Source: Microbacterium enclense
GTDB lineage: Bacteria > Actinomycetota > Actinomycetes > Actinomycetales > Microbacteriaceae
NCBI RefSeq assembly: GCF_001456955.1
Contig: NZ_KQ758470.1
Coordinates: 1 to 64,000 of the forward strand
Reading direction: 5' to 3'
Length of the DNA stretch: 64,000 bases
Shown: piece after piece, positions 25,225 through 37,260 of the stretch
Layout of the letters: each line of letters begins with the position of its first letter
Position numbering within the stretch: position 1 is the first letter of the stretch
Position numbers and translations under genes: made by a program
The notes under the pieces: model-generated
Databases searched by the model: none
What the model saw: the letters and a program-made list of their open reading frames with translations, nothing else
What the model was told of the DNA's origin: nothing

Positions 25225-27887
25225 TTCGTCCGCGGTCCTCCCTCCCGGCCGTCGTCATCGCCATCATCGCGATGGTCGTCGGTCTCCTGCCGGTGCTCGC
25301 GCCTCCGGTCGGAACAGCCGCCACCGCCGCGGACGCACGGAACTTCCAGGACGGATTCCTCATCACGGACGGCAACTTCCTGAATGCCGCCTCCATGAAC
25401 GCCGAAGAGATCCAGGCTTTCCTGAACGGTAAGGTGACCTCGTGTCGGGGCACGAACGGGATGCCGTGCCTCAAGGACTACACGGCGCAGTCCACCCCGG
25501 TACTTGCGGCTGACACGTACTGTGGCGCGTACCCCGGCGGCACGATGAGCGCCTCGCGCATGATCGCCGAGGTGTCGTTGGCGTGCGGGATCAGCCCGAA
25601 GGTCCTGCTGGTCATGCTGCAGAAAGAGCAGGGCCTGGTCACCGACACCTCGCCCACTCCGCGGCAGTACTCGGCCGCGCTCGGGCAGGGCTGTCCGGAT
25701 GGCGCCGCGTGCGATCCGCAGTACGCCGGCTTCTTCTACCAGGTCTACGGCGCGGCCCGTCAGTTCCAGATTTATCTGAAGAACCCCCGCTGGTACGCGT
25801 ACCAGCTCGGCTGGAACAACATCCTGTACCAGGCCACACCGCCCGACAACGACCGTGTGTGCGGCACCAAACGCGTCAACATCACGAACGACGCCACGCG
25901 AGCGCTGTACATCTACACGCCCTACACGCCGAATCAGGCTGCGCTGAACAATCTGTACGGCACGGGGGACTTCTGCTCGGCGTACGGGAACCGCAACTTC
26001 TGGCGCCTGTTCACGGATTGGTTCGGCGACCCGACGGCGGACCCCGTGAAAGGGGAGTACGCCCGCGTCTGGGCATCCCTGGGTGGATCCGGCGGCCTGC
26101 TGGGCCCGCCCACCTCGGCCGAGCAATGCTTCGGCCGGTGGTGCCAGCAGTCGTTCCGCAACGGAACCATCTTCTGGTTCCCCGGACGAGGAGTCTTCGG
26201 AGTCCCCACCATCATCGAGTCGATGTGGCGGAACCTGGGCTTCATCGACGGCGTGGTCGGAATGCCCACAGGAGCCCCGGTGTGCGAAGGCGATCTGACC
26301 TGCGTGCAGTCCTTCGACGGCGGTCTCCTCGCCGCCGATCGCGTGGGAGGGAACCTCGTCGGTCGGAGCGTCGAATCCGCATGGACGGCGTCCGGCGGCA
26401 TCAAGCTGGGTGGCGCTCGCGGACCCGAGGTCTGTACGGGCAGCCGATGCGCACAGACGTTCGCGCATGGAGCGCTCTTCTCCGGGGGCACCGCGACCGC
26501 GGTGACAGAGCCCATCTTCACCGCCTGGACGGCCGCCGGCGGGAGTTCCGGGAGCCTCGGATTCCCCTCCGCGAATGCGGATTGCGTACCGGCCGGGTGT
26601 ACGCAACGGTTCGCCGGCGGCCTCATCGCCTCCGGACGCGACCACGCCGAGGTGGTCCCGGAGCCGATCGCCACGAAATACCTCGGCGTGGGCGGCCCGG
26701 CCGCGGTCGGTGGTCCGGTCGCACCGCAGGTGTGCGGCGGCGGCTTCTGCAACCAGGAATTCGAAACGGCCAGAATCGATACCTCCGCGCAGGGGACCTT
26801 CATCACCATGCAGTGGTTCTTCGGTGCCTGGAAGGCCGAGAACTTCGAGAAGGGTCGTCTGGGAAGACCTTCGTCGGACATGGTGTGTATCCCGCGGACG
26901 TGTTATCAGCCGTTCGCGGGGGGCACGCTCTCGGGTACACCTTTCGGCGGGGTACTTCCGGTCTACGGGGCCTACCGCGACTTCTGGATGGCTTCAGGTG
27001 GGCCGACGGGCACGTTCGGGCTGCCGACCACCGCGGAGATCTGCAACGGGCGCAACTGCACCCAGTCGTTTGAAACCGGAACGATCGCGTGGACGCCCAC
27101 GTATGGCATGGTGCCGGTGACCGGGCGGTTCCTCGCGCCGTGGCGTCAGTCGGGCGGGGGGTCCGGGCCGCTGGGAGCACCGCGTTCGGCCTCGTCCTGT
27201 ACGGGCGCCGTCTGTTCGCAGCAGTTCCAGGGTGGTGTCCTCACCTCGACACCGAAGGGTGCGATCGTGCCCGTCACGGGCGAGTACAACGACGTCTGGA
27301 TCCGGACAGGGGGTGCCTCCGGGCAGCTGGGTCTTCCTACGGCGGGTGAAACCTGCAACGGGCATGACTGTTCCCAGCCCTTCGAGAAGGGCGTCATCGT
27401 CTGGACGCCGGCTCACGGTGCCATCGTTGTCTCCGGGTGGTTCGTCGCTCCGTGGCAGGCGAACGGCGCCGGTCAGGGCAGGTTGGGGGCACCCATCGCC
27501 GAAATGGTCTGCATCCCTCAGACGTGCTACCAAGCATTCGAAGGAGGCACGCTTTCTGGCTCACCGTCGGCTGGGGTCATCCCGGTCTGGGGTGCGTACC
27601 GCGACGTGTGGATGGCGTCCGGCGGACCGTCCGGCGCTCTGGGACTGCCGATCCGCGCCGAGGCGTGCTTCGGGAACTATTGCGAGACGCCGTTCGAAAA
27701 GGGAACCATCATCTGGCGGCCATCCGTGGGAGCGATCGACGTCATGCCCCCCGTCTACGCCCGGTGGGTCGACTCCGGCGGAGCATCGGGTCGCTACGGG
27801 TTGCCGCTGCAGAAGGCCTCGACGACCAATGCGACCGTCTCGCAGCGGTTCGAAAAAGGGACCATCTCCGTCGGCGGTGCGCGCTGA
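25221..27887 (+). CDS. Large secreted protein: lysozyme-like N-terminal domain and about eleven LGFP repeats
   Basis: The 888-aa protein has a signal peptide (about 1-35). A domain at about 40-280 follows, with FLITDGNFLNAASMNAEEIQAFL and KVLLVMLQKEQGLVTD then YSAALGQGCP. The Glu after VMLQK in a helix-like context recalls transglycosylase/lysozyme folds; this is inference. Residues 285-885 are repeats of about 52 aa with GGxxGxLGxP, Cys pairs and FxxGTIxWxP. A block of about four repeats is internally duplicated: the segment near 26880-27000 recurs near 27505-27625. It could be a wall-anchored enzyme remodelling or binding the glycan layer. It overlaps the lipoprotein gene (ATGA). Confidence 0.75.
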   Translation: MIRPRSSLPAVVIAIIAMVVGLLPVLAPPVGTAATAADARNFQDGFLITDGNFLNAASMNAEEIQAFLNGKVTSCRGTNGMPCLKDYTAQSTPVLAADTYCGAYPGGTMSASRMIAEVSLACGISPKVLLVMLQKEQGLVTDTSPTPRQYSAALGQGCPDGAACDPQYAGFFYQVYGAARQFQIYLKNPRWYAYQLGWNNILYQATPPDNDRVCGTKRVNITNDATRALYIYTPYTPNQAALNNLYGTGDFCSAYGNRNFWRLFTDWFGDPTADPVKGEYARVWASLGGSGGLLGPPTSAEQCFGRWCQQSFRNGTIFWFPGRGVFGVPTIIESMWRNLGFIDGVVGMPTGAPVCEGDLTCVQSFDGGLLAADRVGGNLVGRSVESAWTASGGIKLGGARGPEVCTGSRCAQTFAHGALFSGGTATAVTEPIFTAWTAAGGSSGSLGFPSANADCVPAGCTQRFAGGLIASGRDHAEVVPEPIATKYLGVGGPAAVGGPVAPQVCGGGFCNQEFETARIDTSAQGTFITMQWFFGAWKAENFEKGRLGRPSSDMVCIPRTCYQPFAGGTLSGTPFGGVLPVYGAYRDFWMASGGPTGTFGLPTTAEICNGRNCTQSFETGTIAWTPTYGMVPVTGRFLAPWRQSGGGSGPLGAPRSASSCTGAVCSQQFQGGVLTSTPKGAIVPVTGEYNDVWIRTGGASGQLGLPTAGETCNGHDCSQPFEKGVIVWTPAHGAIVVSGWFVAPWQANGAGQGRLGAPIAEMVCIPQTCYQAFEGGTLSGSPSAGVIPVWGAYRDVWMASGGPSGALGLPIRAEACFGNYCETPFEKGTIIWRPSVGAIDVMPPVYARWVDSGGASGRYGLPLQKASTTNATVSQRFEKGTISVGGAR

Positions 27888-28112
27888 TGGCGAGGTGGCG
27901 GCGCGGGATGCGCAGGACGCCGGATGGTAACCTGTGGTCCGATGTGGGCCTTCTCCGCCGGCTGATCCGTCGGCGCGTCGATCCGCTCATCGTGCCGGTG
28001 TTCGGCTGCCCGTCCGAACACACTGGTCCTGTCCTGTGCGGCAGCATGCCGGAGAGTGAGGCCTGGTCCCTGTGCGGTGCCGTCGGGCTGGCAAACGAGA
28101 GAGGTGTTGGCG
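27888..28112 (+). other. Spacer with doubtful 80-codon frame
   Basis: Between the LGFP gene and the coiled-coil gene lie 225 bp. An open frame starts at ATG 27887 (overlapping the TGA by one base) and runs to 28129, translating to MARWRRGMRRTPDG and onwards. It shows no domain, has irregular composition for this genome and overlaps the next start, so I do not call it a gene. A TAACCT lies near 27928 and could be a promoter box for the following operon. Confidence 0.4.
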
Positions 28113-28379
28113 GTGGGGCCAAACAATGAGCTGACGCAGGACACGGTGGCATCCGTATCGCTGGAGCGCGCGCTGCAGGACGCGGAGGTCGCGAACCGCC
28201 GGGTCATCGAGCTCACGCGAAGCTTGCTCGAGCGGGAGGATCAGATCGCGAAGTTGCAGATCGAGATCGTCTCGTTGAAGCAGATGCTCGACCCCCGTCG
28301 GAAGATGGAGCACGTCTTCCGTAAGAATCACGCGCTGTATGTCGTCGCACGTCGCGCTCGGAGGATGATGGGGCAGTGA
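28113..28379 (+). CDS. Small coiled-coil protein
   Basis: The 88-aa product has a heptad-rich helix (about residues 12-60: LERALQDAEVANRRVIELT, then LLEREDQIAKLQIEIVSLKQM) and a basic end YVVARRARRMMGQ. There is no membrane segment. GTG 28113 is chosen because GAGAGG lies 8 nt upstream; GTG 28104 is in frame. It overlaps the next glycosyltransferase by 4 bp. Short helical proteins can scaffold glycosyltransferases or measure chain length; that role here is a guess from position. Confidence 0.6.
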   Translation: MGPNNELTQDTVASVSLERALQDAEVANRRVIELTRSLLEREDQIAKLQIEIVSLKQMLDPRRKMEHVFRKNHALYVVARRARRMMGQ

Positions 28380-29500
28380 CCTCGGCCCGCCCCCGCATTC
28401 TTCTCGCCGTCACGTTCTACAATGGACGCGACTTCGCCCGACGCACCTTCGAGTCCATCGCTCGCGTCGACCGAGATGGTTTCGACCTCGATGTCCTCGT
28501 GCTCGACGACTGCAGCCCCGAGCCCGGCTTCAGTGCGTTCCTCGAAGATCTTGCGCGCGAATTCGGAGCGGTGTTCTACCGCTCCCCCCGCAACCTCGGT
28601 ATCCCGCGCAACGTGAATCTCGGCCTGGCGACGGCACAGCGTCTCGGGTACGACTACGTGATCATCTCCAACTCCGATGTGATCTATGCACGCAACTCGG
28701 TGCGCGTCCTTCTCGACGTCATCGCGAGTGCTCCCACGGCGGCATCCGCGACCGCCTGGTCCACCAATGTGGACCCTTACTCGCTTCCGAACGGGACCGA
28801 GCTCTTCGTCGAGTCCGCTGAGGTCACCGACATGATCGGCGAGGCGCTCGAACAGCGCTTCGGACTGGAGTCGCTCGACATCCCCGCCGGTATCTCGTTC
28901 GCAATGATCGTCCCCACGTCGGTCCTGCCGACGGTGGGACTCATGGATCCCGTCTTCGGCCGCGGGTACGGCGAGGAGTCCGACTGGTCCGCCCGGGCGA
29001 CGAGCGCCGGGTACCGCCACCTGCTCGCGCAGGGGTCCTTCGTCTACCACGCGGGACGTGGTTCCACCCTCGCAGCGGGTGTCGTCTCTCAGAGCGAAGT
29101 GGCGGACTGGAGCAACCAGCACATCGTCAACCACCGTTCACCCATGTTCCGGTGGGCCGTAGACGCGTTCCTGCGCTCTGGGGTGCTCGAGGGGGCACAG
29201 ATCGACGCCGTGGCCGCCCTCGTCGCAGCGGCGGCCGCCAAGGGCGGCTACGGCCTCATCGACCCCACCGTGGACTGGGTCGACCAGGACCCCAGCGTCG
29301 TCATGGTCGCCATCCGATCGCAGGCGTACGAGATGTGCACAGCTCACTGGTGCGGCTTCACGGTCGAGATCGACACCGACGGTCCGGACGTCCTCGGCGC
29401 GATTCGCGAGTTCTTCGCCGGGGCGGACCCCGTCTACACGAACATCCCGGACGCGACCTGGGACGGCGCCGCGGAGTTCGGCTACCCCGTTGGCGTGTGA
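28376..29500 (+). CDS. Family 2 glycosyltransferase (rhamnosyltransferase-like)
   Basis: The 374-aa protein begins ILLAVTFYNGRDFARRTFESI. It has VLVLDDCSPEPGFSAFL and IISNSDVIYARNSVRVL in place of DxD (metal-binding region near residue 100), then LMDPVFGRGYGEESDWSARATSAGYRH, the typical acceptor-side acidic motif. The C-terminal 120 residues are unlike common GT2 domains. GTG 28376 overlaps the coiled-coil gene, and the end overlaps the acyltransferase start, so the three genes form one operon. Confidence 0.8.
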   Translation: MTSARPRILLAVTFYNGRDFARRTFESIARVDRDGFDLDVLVLDDCSPEPGFSAFLEDLAREFGAVFYRSPRNLGIPRNVNLGLATAQRLGYDYVIISNSDVIYARNSVRVLLDVIASAPTAASATAWSTNVDPYSLPNGTELFVESAEVTDMIGEALEQRFGLESLDIPAGISFAMIVPTSVLPTVGLMDPVFGRGYGEESDWSARATSAGYRHLLAQGSFVYHAGRGSTLAAGVVSQSEVADWSNQHIVNHRSPMFRWAVDAFLRSGVLEGAQIDAVAALVAAAAAKGGYGLIDPTVDWVDQDPSVVMVAIRSQAYEMCTAHWCGFTVEIDTDGPDVLGAIREFFAGADPVYTNIPDATWDGAAEFGYPVGV

Positions 29501-30741
29501 ACGGAGTGCGTAGTCTCGGCGACGCATTCGACCCGCGCAACAACTCCATCGGCTTCCTCCGCTGGCTGATGGCCTTCATGGTCATCTTCTCCCATGCGGG
29601 GCCAGTGGCCGGCATCTTCGGCGCCGTGGATGTCGGGGCGCAATGGGGTGCAGAGACATCGCTCGGCGGTGTCGCCGTCACCGGGTTCTTCTTCCTATCC
29701 GGAATGTTGATCACGCGAAGCATGGTGCGGTCGAGGTCGCCGTTCCGGTACCTATGGCACCGGGTCGTCCGAATCTTCCCGGCGTGGTTCCTGATTCTCG
29801 TCGTGACCGCATTCCTCCTGGCGCCGCTTGCATGGATCCATGCCGAAGGCACGATCCGGGGGTATCTGTCGTACCCGTTCGACTCGCCCTGGGACTACGT
29901 CTGGAACAACTTCACGCTGGTGCTCAACCAGTGGGCGATCGCAGGCACGGGCGCACAGACCCATGCCGTTCAGGTGGGCTACAACAGCTGGAACGGGTCG
30001 GCATGGACCCTGATGTACGAGTTCGCCTGCTACCTGGGCGTGCTCGCTCTCGGGGTGGTCGGCGCGCTCAGCGGGCGCGTCGTGGGGGCCGCCGTCGCGG
30101 CGGCCGTGCTCATGCTGAGTACCTTCCAGGCGCTGCACATCGGAGATCTCGCCGGGGCGATCCAGACGCTTTCCAATCCGCAGGTCCTTCAGCTCGCTGC
30201 GCCCTTCGCCTTCGGCACCATCGTGCAGCTGTTCATCGAGAAGGTGCCTCTCGACGACCGATTGGGCATCGCAATGCTCGTCGTCGCGGGGCTGTGCTGG
30301 TGGAGGGGCGGGTGGTTCCTTTTCGGGCAGTACGCCTTCGCCTACGGCCTCATCTGGTTCGGAACCCGGGTGAAGGGATTGGCCGGATGGGATCGGCACG
30401 CCGACCTCTCTTACGGCATCTACATCGCGGGATGGCCCGTCATGTTCCTGCTCGCCGAATACGGACTGCCCGCTTACTCCGGTGGTCTGTGGTACTTAGT
30501 GTGTGTGATCGTGCTGGTCCATCTCTACGCCTACTTGAGCTACATGATGATCGAGAAGCCCGCTCTCGACTTAAAGAACTGGATGCCTCGCTGGCTCGCT
30601 CGCGTGCGGGGTGTCGACGCGGTCGCGCCAGGAGGAGGCGGGCCCGGGCTTCTGCGGCGGACGCGATTCGTGCCGTTGTCCCTGCTGCTGCTGATCACCT
30701 TGGGGCTCGTTCTCGTCGGTGCTGCTCGAAACTGGGCTTAG
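29497..30741 (+). CDS. OafA/YrhL-type membrane acyltransferase
   Basis: Acyltransferase-3 proteins move acetyl or other acyl groups across the membrane onto surface sugars. The 414-aa protein has about ten membrane segments. The family His lies in VIFSHAGPVAG (about residue 32), with GVAVTGFFFLSGMLITRS and RVVRIFPAWFLI following. It ends with a basic region and a final helix LSLLLLITLGLVLVGAA. GTG 29497 overlaps the preceding stop by 4 bp. It would decorate the polymer of this locus. Confidence 0.85.
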   Translation: MNGVRSLGDAFDPRNNSIGFLRWLMAFMVIFSHAGPVAGIFGAVDVGAQWGAETSLGGVAVTGFFFLSGMLITRSMVRSRSPFRYLWHRVVRIFPAWFLILVVTAFLLAPLAWIHAEGTIRGYLSYPFDSPWDYVWNNFTLVLNQWAIAGTGAQTHAVQVGYNSWNGSAWTLMYEFACYLGVLALGVVGALSGRVVGAAVAAAVLMLSTFQALHIGDLAGAIQTLSNPQVLQLAAPFAFGTIVQLFIEKVPLDDRLGIAMLVVAGLCWWRGGWFLFGQYAFAYGLIWFGTRVKGLAGWDRHADLSYGIYIAGWPVMFLLAEYGLPAYSGGLWYLVCVIVLVHLYAYLSYMMIEKPALDLKNWMPRWLARVRGVDAVAPGGGGPGLLRRTRFVPLSLLLLITLGLVLVGAARNWA

Positions 30742-30750
30742 GAGGTCCTC

Positions 30751-31614
30751 GTGGAAAGAACCGTCGTCATTACAGGTGCCGGAGGCTACGTCGGCCGCCA
30801 CGTGACGAGCGCAGTCGCCGCCTTGGGGTACGAGCCGATCGCTCTGGTACGACGGCATCGACCGGGCGATTTCGACAGCTTGACACGGGTGGTCGAAGCC
30901 GACGTTCTCGAACCCACTTTCGACATCACATCCGTAGCGGCTCCCGACCGAATTGCAGCGGTCGTCCACCTGGCATGGCAGGACGGGTTCGTCCACAACG
31001 CTGCGTCTCACCTGGAGCGGCTGTCCGACCACTACCGATTCCTTACCTCCCTCCCGAAGGCCGGCATCGCACGCATCGCGGCGCTCGGCTCAATGCACGA
31101 GATCGGATACTGGGAGGGGGCCGTGACAGCGGAGACACCCACCAATCCGGTGACGCTATACGGCATCGCGAAGGACGCGCTCCGACGGTCCGCAATGCTG
31201 TCGATCGCAGACCGCGCCGCTTTCGCGTGGCTTCGGGCCTACTACATCCTCGGCGACGACCGTCGAAACAGCTCGATCTTTGCCAAGCTCCTCGAAGCGG
31301 CCGACCGCGGTGAGAAGGTGTTCCCATTCACCACCGGGAAGACGCTCTACGACTTCATCGACGTTTCGGAACTCGGGCGGCAGATCGCTGTCGCCGCTGT
31401 CTCTGACGGGGTCACGGGCGTCATCAACGTCGCGACCGGTCGACCGGAGTCGCTCGCGAGCCGGGTCGAGCGCTTCATCGACGAGAACGGTCTCGACATC
31501 ACCCTGCAGTACGGCGCTTTCCCCGACCGCCCGTATGACTCGCCCGGCATCTGGGGTGACGCGACGCGCATCCGCGGCCTCATGGCCACGTCGCTTTTCG
31601 ACGGACGCGCCTGA
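30751..31614 (+). CDS. NAD-dependent sugar epimerase/reductase (SDR)
   Basis: The 287-aa protein has a Rossmann start VVITGAGGYVGRHVTSAV, the site region GSMHEIGYW, and the catalytic YGIAKDALRRS (YxxxK). It lacks the long insertions of GalE and is closer to the short 6-deoxysugar or heptose epimerase group. A ribosome binding site AGGAGG lies 5 nt before GTG 30751. HldD-type epimerisation of ADP-heptose is one possibility because no other candidate is present, but the sequence does not show it. It ends the operon facing wzt. Confidence 0.65.
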   Translation: MERTVVITGAGGYVGRHVTSAVAALGYEPIALVRRHRPGDFDSLTRVVEADVLEPTFDITSVAAPDRIAAVVHLAWQDGFVHNAASHLERLSDHYRFLTSLPKAGIARIAALGSMHEIGYWEGAVTAETPTNPVTLYGIAKDALRRSAMLSIADRAAFAWLRAYYILGDDRRNSSIFAKLLEAADRGEKVFPFTTGKTLYDFIDVSELGRQIAVAAVSDGVTGVINVATGRPESLASRVERFIDENGLDITLQYGAFPDRPYDSPGIWGDATRIRGLMATSLFDGRA

Positions 31615-31624
31615 TCGTTCTTCT

Positions 31625-31657
31625 CTCGGCACCCCTCGGCGACGAACCGGGGGGCGT
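31625..31657. terminator. Short hairpin between convergent genes
   Basis: In the 42-bp spacer, CCCCTCGG and CCGGGGGG can pair across a short loop near 31634-31656. It lies between the epimerase stop and the wzt stop and may end transcription from both sides. The stem has a bulge. Confidence 0.35.
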
Positions 31658-32886
31658 CAGCGTGCGCCGGTGGCGGAGCCTTCGACGTCGATGCGGAGGT
31701 ACCCCGTCGCCCGCGAGTCGAACTCGACGTTGAAGGATGTCGCCTGCATGATGTTGTGCAGATCGTTCCCGTTGCCATCGATGAGTGTGGCGTTGACAAA
31801 GTATTTCCCGCCGGCGAGCGGCGGGTCCTTCAAGACGAACGACACCTCCGTCTGCCCGACGATCGGCTTCACGGGGGTCTTGAGCCAATCCGTCCCCGTC
31901 ACGAACATTTTGTGACCCATGTGGTCGTCGATCTGGATCCGGCACCCCCACGCGTCCAGACGCTGAGAGGCGAGGGTCAATCGAACCTCAAGGTTGTCTC
32001 CGGGCTGCAGCGCTTCACCGACAGCACGGCCAATGACCGTCGCGGTCACCTCACCGACGGATCCTTGAGGGCGTACGGCCGTCGGCTCCTTCGCGTCACG
32101 CTCAGCCACACGACGCTCTTCGAGCAGGTCGCGGAACCGCGCGACCGCCGTCGAGGGCTTTCCGTCGAAGATGACCTCGCCGTGATGCAGGAGCACCGCA
32201 CGGCTGCAGAGCTCGACAACCTGATCGAGGGAGTGCGTCACCAGGATGATCGTGCGACCTTCCTTCTGGAAGTCGCGGATGCGATCCATGCACTTACGCT
32301 GGAACGCCTCGTCACCCACCGCCAGCACCTCGTCGACGAGGAGCACGTCAGGGTCCGTGTGGACGGCCACCGCGAATGCGAGTCGCACGTACATACCCGA
32401 CGAGTAAAACTTCACCTGGGTGTCGATGAAGTCGCCGATGGCCGCGAATGCGACGATGTCGTCGAACTGCGCTTCGGTCTCTTCTCGGCTGAGGCCGAGC
32501 ACCGAGGCATTGAGGAAGACGTTCTCGCGGCCTGTCAGGTCGGGGTGGAAGCCGGCGCCCAGTTCCAGGAGCGCCGCGAGGCGGCCGCGTTCCTCGACGG
32601 TGCCGGACGTCGGATCGACGATGCCGCCGATCACCTTCAGGAGGGTGCTCTTCCCCGACCCGTTGTGGCCGATCAGGCCGATGGTCTCACCGGCGTAGAT
32701 GTCGAGGTCGACGTTCCGCAGCGCCCAGAATTCCTTCTTGTGTCGGCGTCCGGCGCGTCCGAGCGTGACGACCCTTTCCTTGATCGACGAGTCCTTGCGG
32801 ATGGTGAACTTCTTCGATACGTCTCGTATGCGGGCGACTTCCGGGCGGATGACGTCATCCGCAGGGGCCGAGGGGGAAGGGTGCAT
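31657..32886 (-). CDS. wzt: Polysaccharide ABC exporter ATP-binding protein with C-terminal substrate domain
   Basis: It energises export of a lipid-linked polysaccharide. In the 409-aa protein, residues 20-250 are the ATPase with Walker A GHNGSGKST, signature YSSGMYVRLAFA, Walker B DVLLVDEVLAVGD and the switch His in LVTHSLDQV. After an Ala/Glu/Arg linker, residues about 280-405 form a Wzt_C-like beta-sandwich (GDNLEVRLTLAS, VSFVLKDPPLAGGKYFVNATL). In E. coli O9a this domain reads the capped non-reducing end of the glycan. It is therefore likely that a terminal modification licenses export here. It lies 4 bp downstream of wzm. Confidence 0.9.
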   Translation of the reverse strand: MHPSPSAPADDVIRPEVARIRDVSKKFTIRKDSSIKERVVTLGRAGRRHKKEFWALRNVDLDIYAGETIGLIGHNGSGKSTLLKVIGGIVDPTSGTVEERGRLAALLELGAGFHPDLTGRENVFLNASVLGLSREETEAQFDDIVAFAAIGDFIDTQVKFYSSGMYVRLAFAVAVHTDPDVLLVDEVLAVGDEAFQRKCMDRIRDFQKEGRTIILVTHSLDQVVELCSRAVLLHHGEVIFDGKPSTAVARFRDLLEERRVAERDAKEPTAVRPQGSVGEVTATVIGRAVGEALQPGDNLEVRLTLASQRLDAWGCRIQIDDHMGHKMFVTGTDWLKTPVKPIVGQTEVSFVLKDPPLAGGKYFVNATLIDGNGNDLHNIMQATSFNVEFDSRATGYLRIDVEGSATGAR

Positions 32887-32890
32887 GACG

Positions 32891-33802
32891 TCACAGCTCC
32901 TGGGCGAAGTTGCCCTGCAGGCGGATGAAGAGGCGGTGGCAGATCAGAAGAAGGACTGCACCGATGGCGAATGCGATTCCCATGCGCAGGAGCAGGTCCG
33001 AAGGCCACTCGGCAGAGTCGCCGGCGACCCAGAAGGCACGCTGGAAACCGAGAACCGCAAGGGTGAGCGGGTTGTTCGTGTAGATGTCGAGGACCGCCTG
33101 AGAAGGGATGAGCGTTTTCGCCATCTGCCACGAGTAGACGATCGGGCTCGCCCAGAACAGCAGCATCGTGATCACCTCGACCAGGTACTGCACGTCGCGA
33201 AGGTACACGTTCACAGCGCTGAAGAGCAGGCCGAACGCTGTGCCGTACACGACGATGAGAGCGACCGCCGGGATCGCATAGGCCAGCTGAGGATGGAAGG
33301 GAGGCTTCGCGACCAGCAGTGTCGCTGCGATGAGGACCAGAAGCTGGATGCCGAAATTGAACAGCGCTGATCCCACGCTCGCGAGAGGGAAGACCTCTCG
33401 TGGCAGGTAGACCTTCTTCACGAGCCCGGCATTCGCGAGGACGGAACCCGTGCCCCCGACGACGATCTCCGTGAAGAGCCCGATCGCGCACAGACCGGCG
33501 AAGATGTAGACGGCGAAATCGGGGATACTCCGTGCCGCCTGGAGGAACTGCCCCATCACGACGAAGTACACGGCGAGCTGGATGAGGGGCCGGATCAACG
33601 ACCAGAAGAATCCGAGCGTGGAGTCTTTGTAACGTGCCTTCAGGTCGCGCCGCACCAGCAGGTTCAGCATTTCCCGGTGCGAGAAGATGGCGCGAACCGC
33701 ACCCCACCACGCTCCACGGCCGGTGATTGCCCCCACCGGAGTGAGGGGGGTCGCGGCGAGACGCTCCAAACGGAGCGCGGCCTGTTCATTTGCACGTGAC
33801 AT
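32891..33802 (-). CDS. wzm: Polysaccharide ABC exporter permease
   Basis: The 303-aa protein has six hydrophobic segments of the ABC-2/Wzm type. It starts with a cytoplasmic region LLVRRDLKARYKDSTLGFFWSLI, which is the typical interfacial helix, then IRPLIQLAVYFVVMGQF. It ends in LLICHRLFIRLQGNFAQEL. ATG 33802 is set by TAGAAT 7 nt upstream; the longer frame to 33991 has no signal or domain. It pairs with wzt to form the pore for the finished chain. Confidence 0.9.
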   Translation of the reverse strand: MSRANEQAALRLERLAATPLTPVGAITGRGAWWGAVRAIFSHREMLNLLVRRDLKARYKDSTLGFFWSLIRPLIQLAVYFVVMGQFLQAARSIPDFAVYIFAGLCAIGLFTEIVVGGTGSVLANAGLVKKVYLPREVFPLASVGSALFNFGIQLLVLIAATLLVAKPPFHPQLAYAIPAVALIVVYGTAFGLLFSAVNVYLRDVQYLVEVITMLLFWASPIVYSWQMAKTLIPSQAVLDIYTNNPLTLAVLGFQRAFWVAGDSAEWPSDLLLRMGIAFAIGAVLLLICHRLFIRLQGNFAQEL

Positions 33803-33809
33803 CACCCTG

Positions 33810-33815
33810 ATTCTA
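33810..33815 (-). promoter_or_regulatory. -10 box for wzm-wzt
   Basis: TAGAAT on the minus strand lies 7 nt before ATG 33802. It lets the exporter be transcribed apart from the rml genes 91 bp upstream. Confidence 0.5.
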
Positions 33816-33893
33816 CAGGGCCTACCTTCGGACCCCATGGGCGCGCGAGCGCCAACAGCGGCTGATGCGAGGTCCGTGCCGTTCCGAGGGTCT

Positions 33894-37176
<3,283 letters not shown>

Positions 37177-37260
37177 GCTGTCATATACCGGGACATGCTC
37201 CTGACGGAAGGAGGCGTCGAAGCGTCGGCCGGCGCACGAACCCTCGCCGACCGGAGGCGC

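Noticed and set aside
27887-28129. 80-codon frame between the LGFP and coiled-coil genes
   Set aside because: Starts on the stop of the LGFP gene, overlaps the better-supported GTG 28113, and shows no domain or ribosome binding site.
30751-31614. Calling the epimerase hldD
   Set aside because: It has a general SDR fold with YxxxK but I see nothing specific to ADP-heptose epimerases; only context suggests it.
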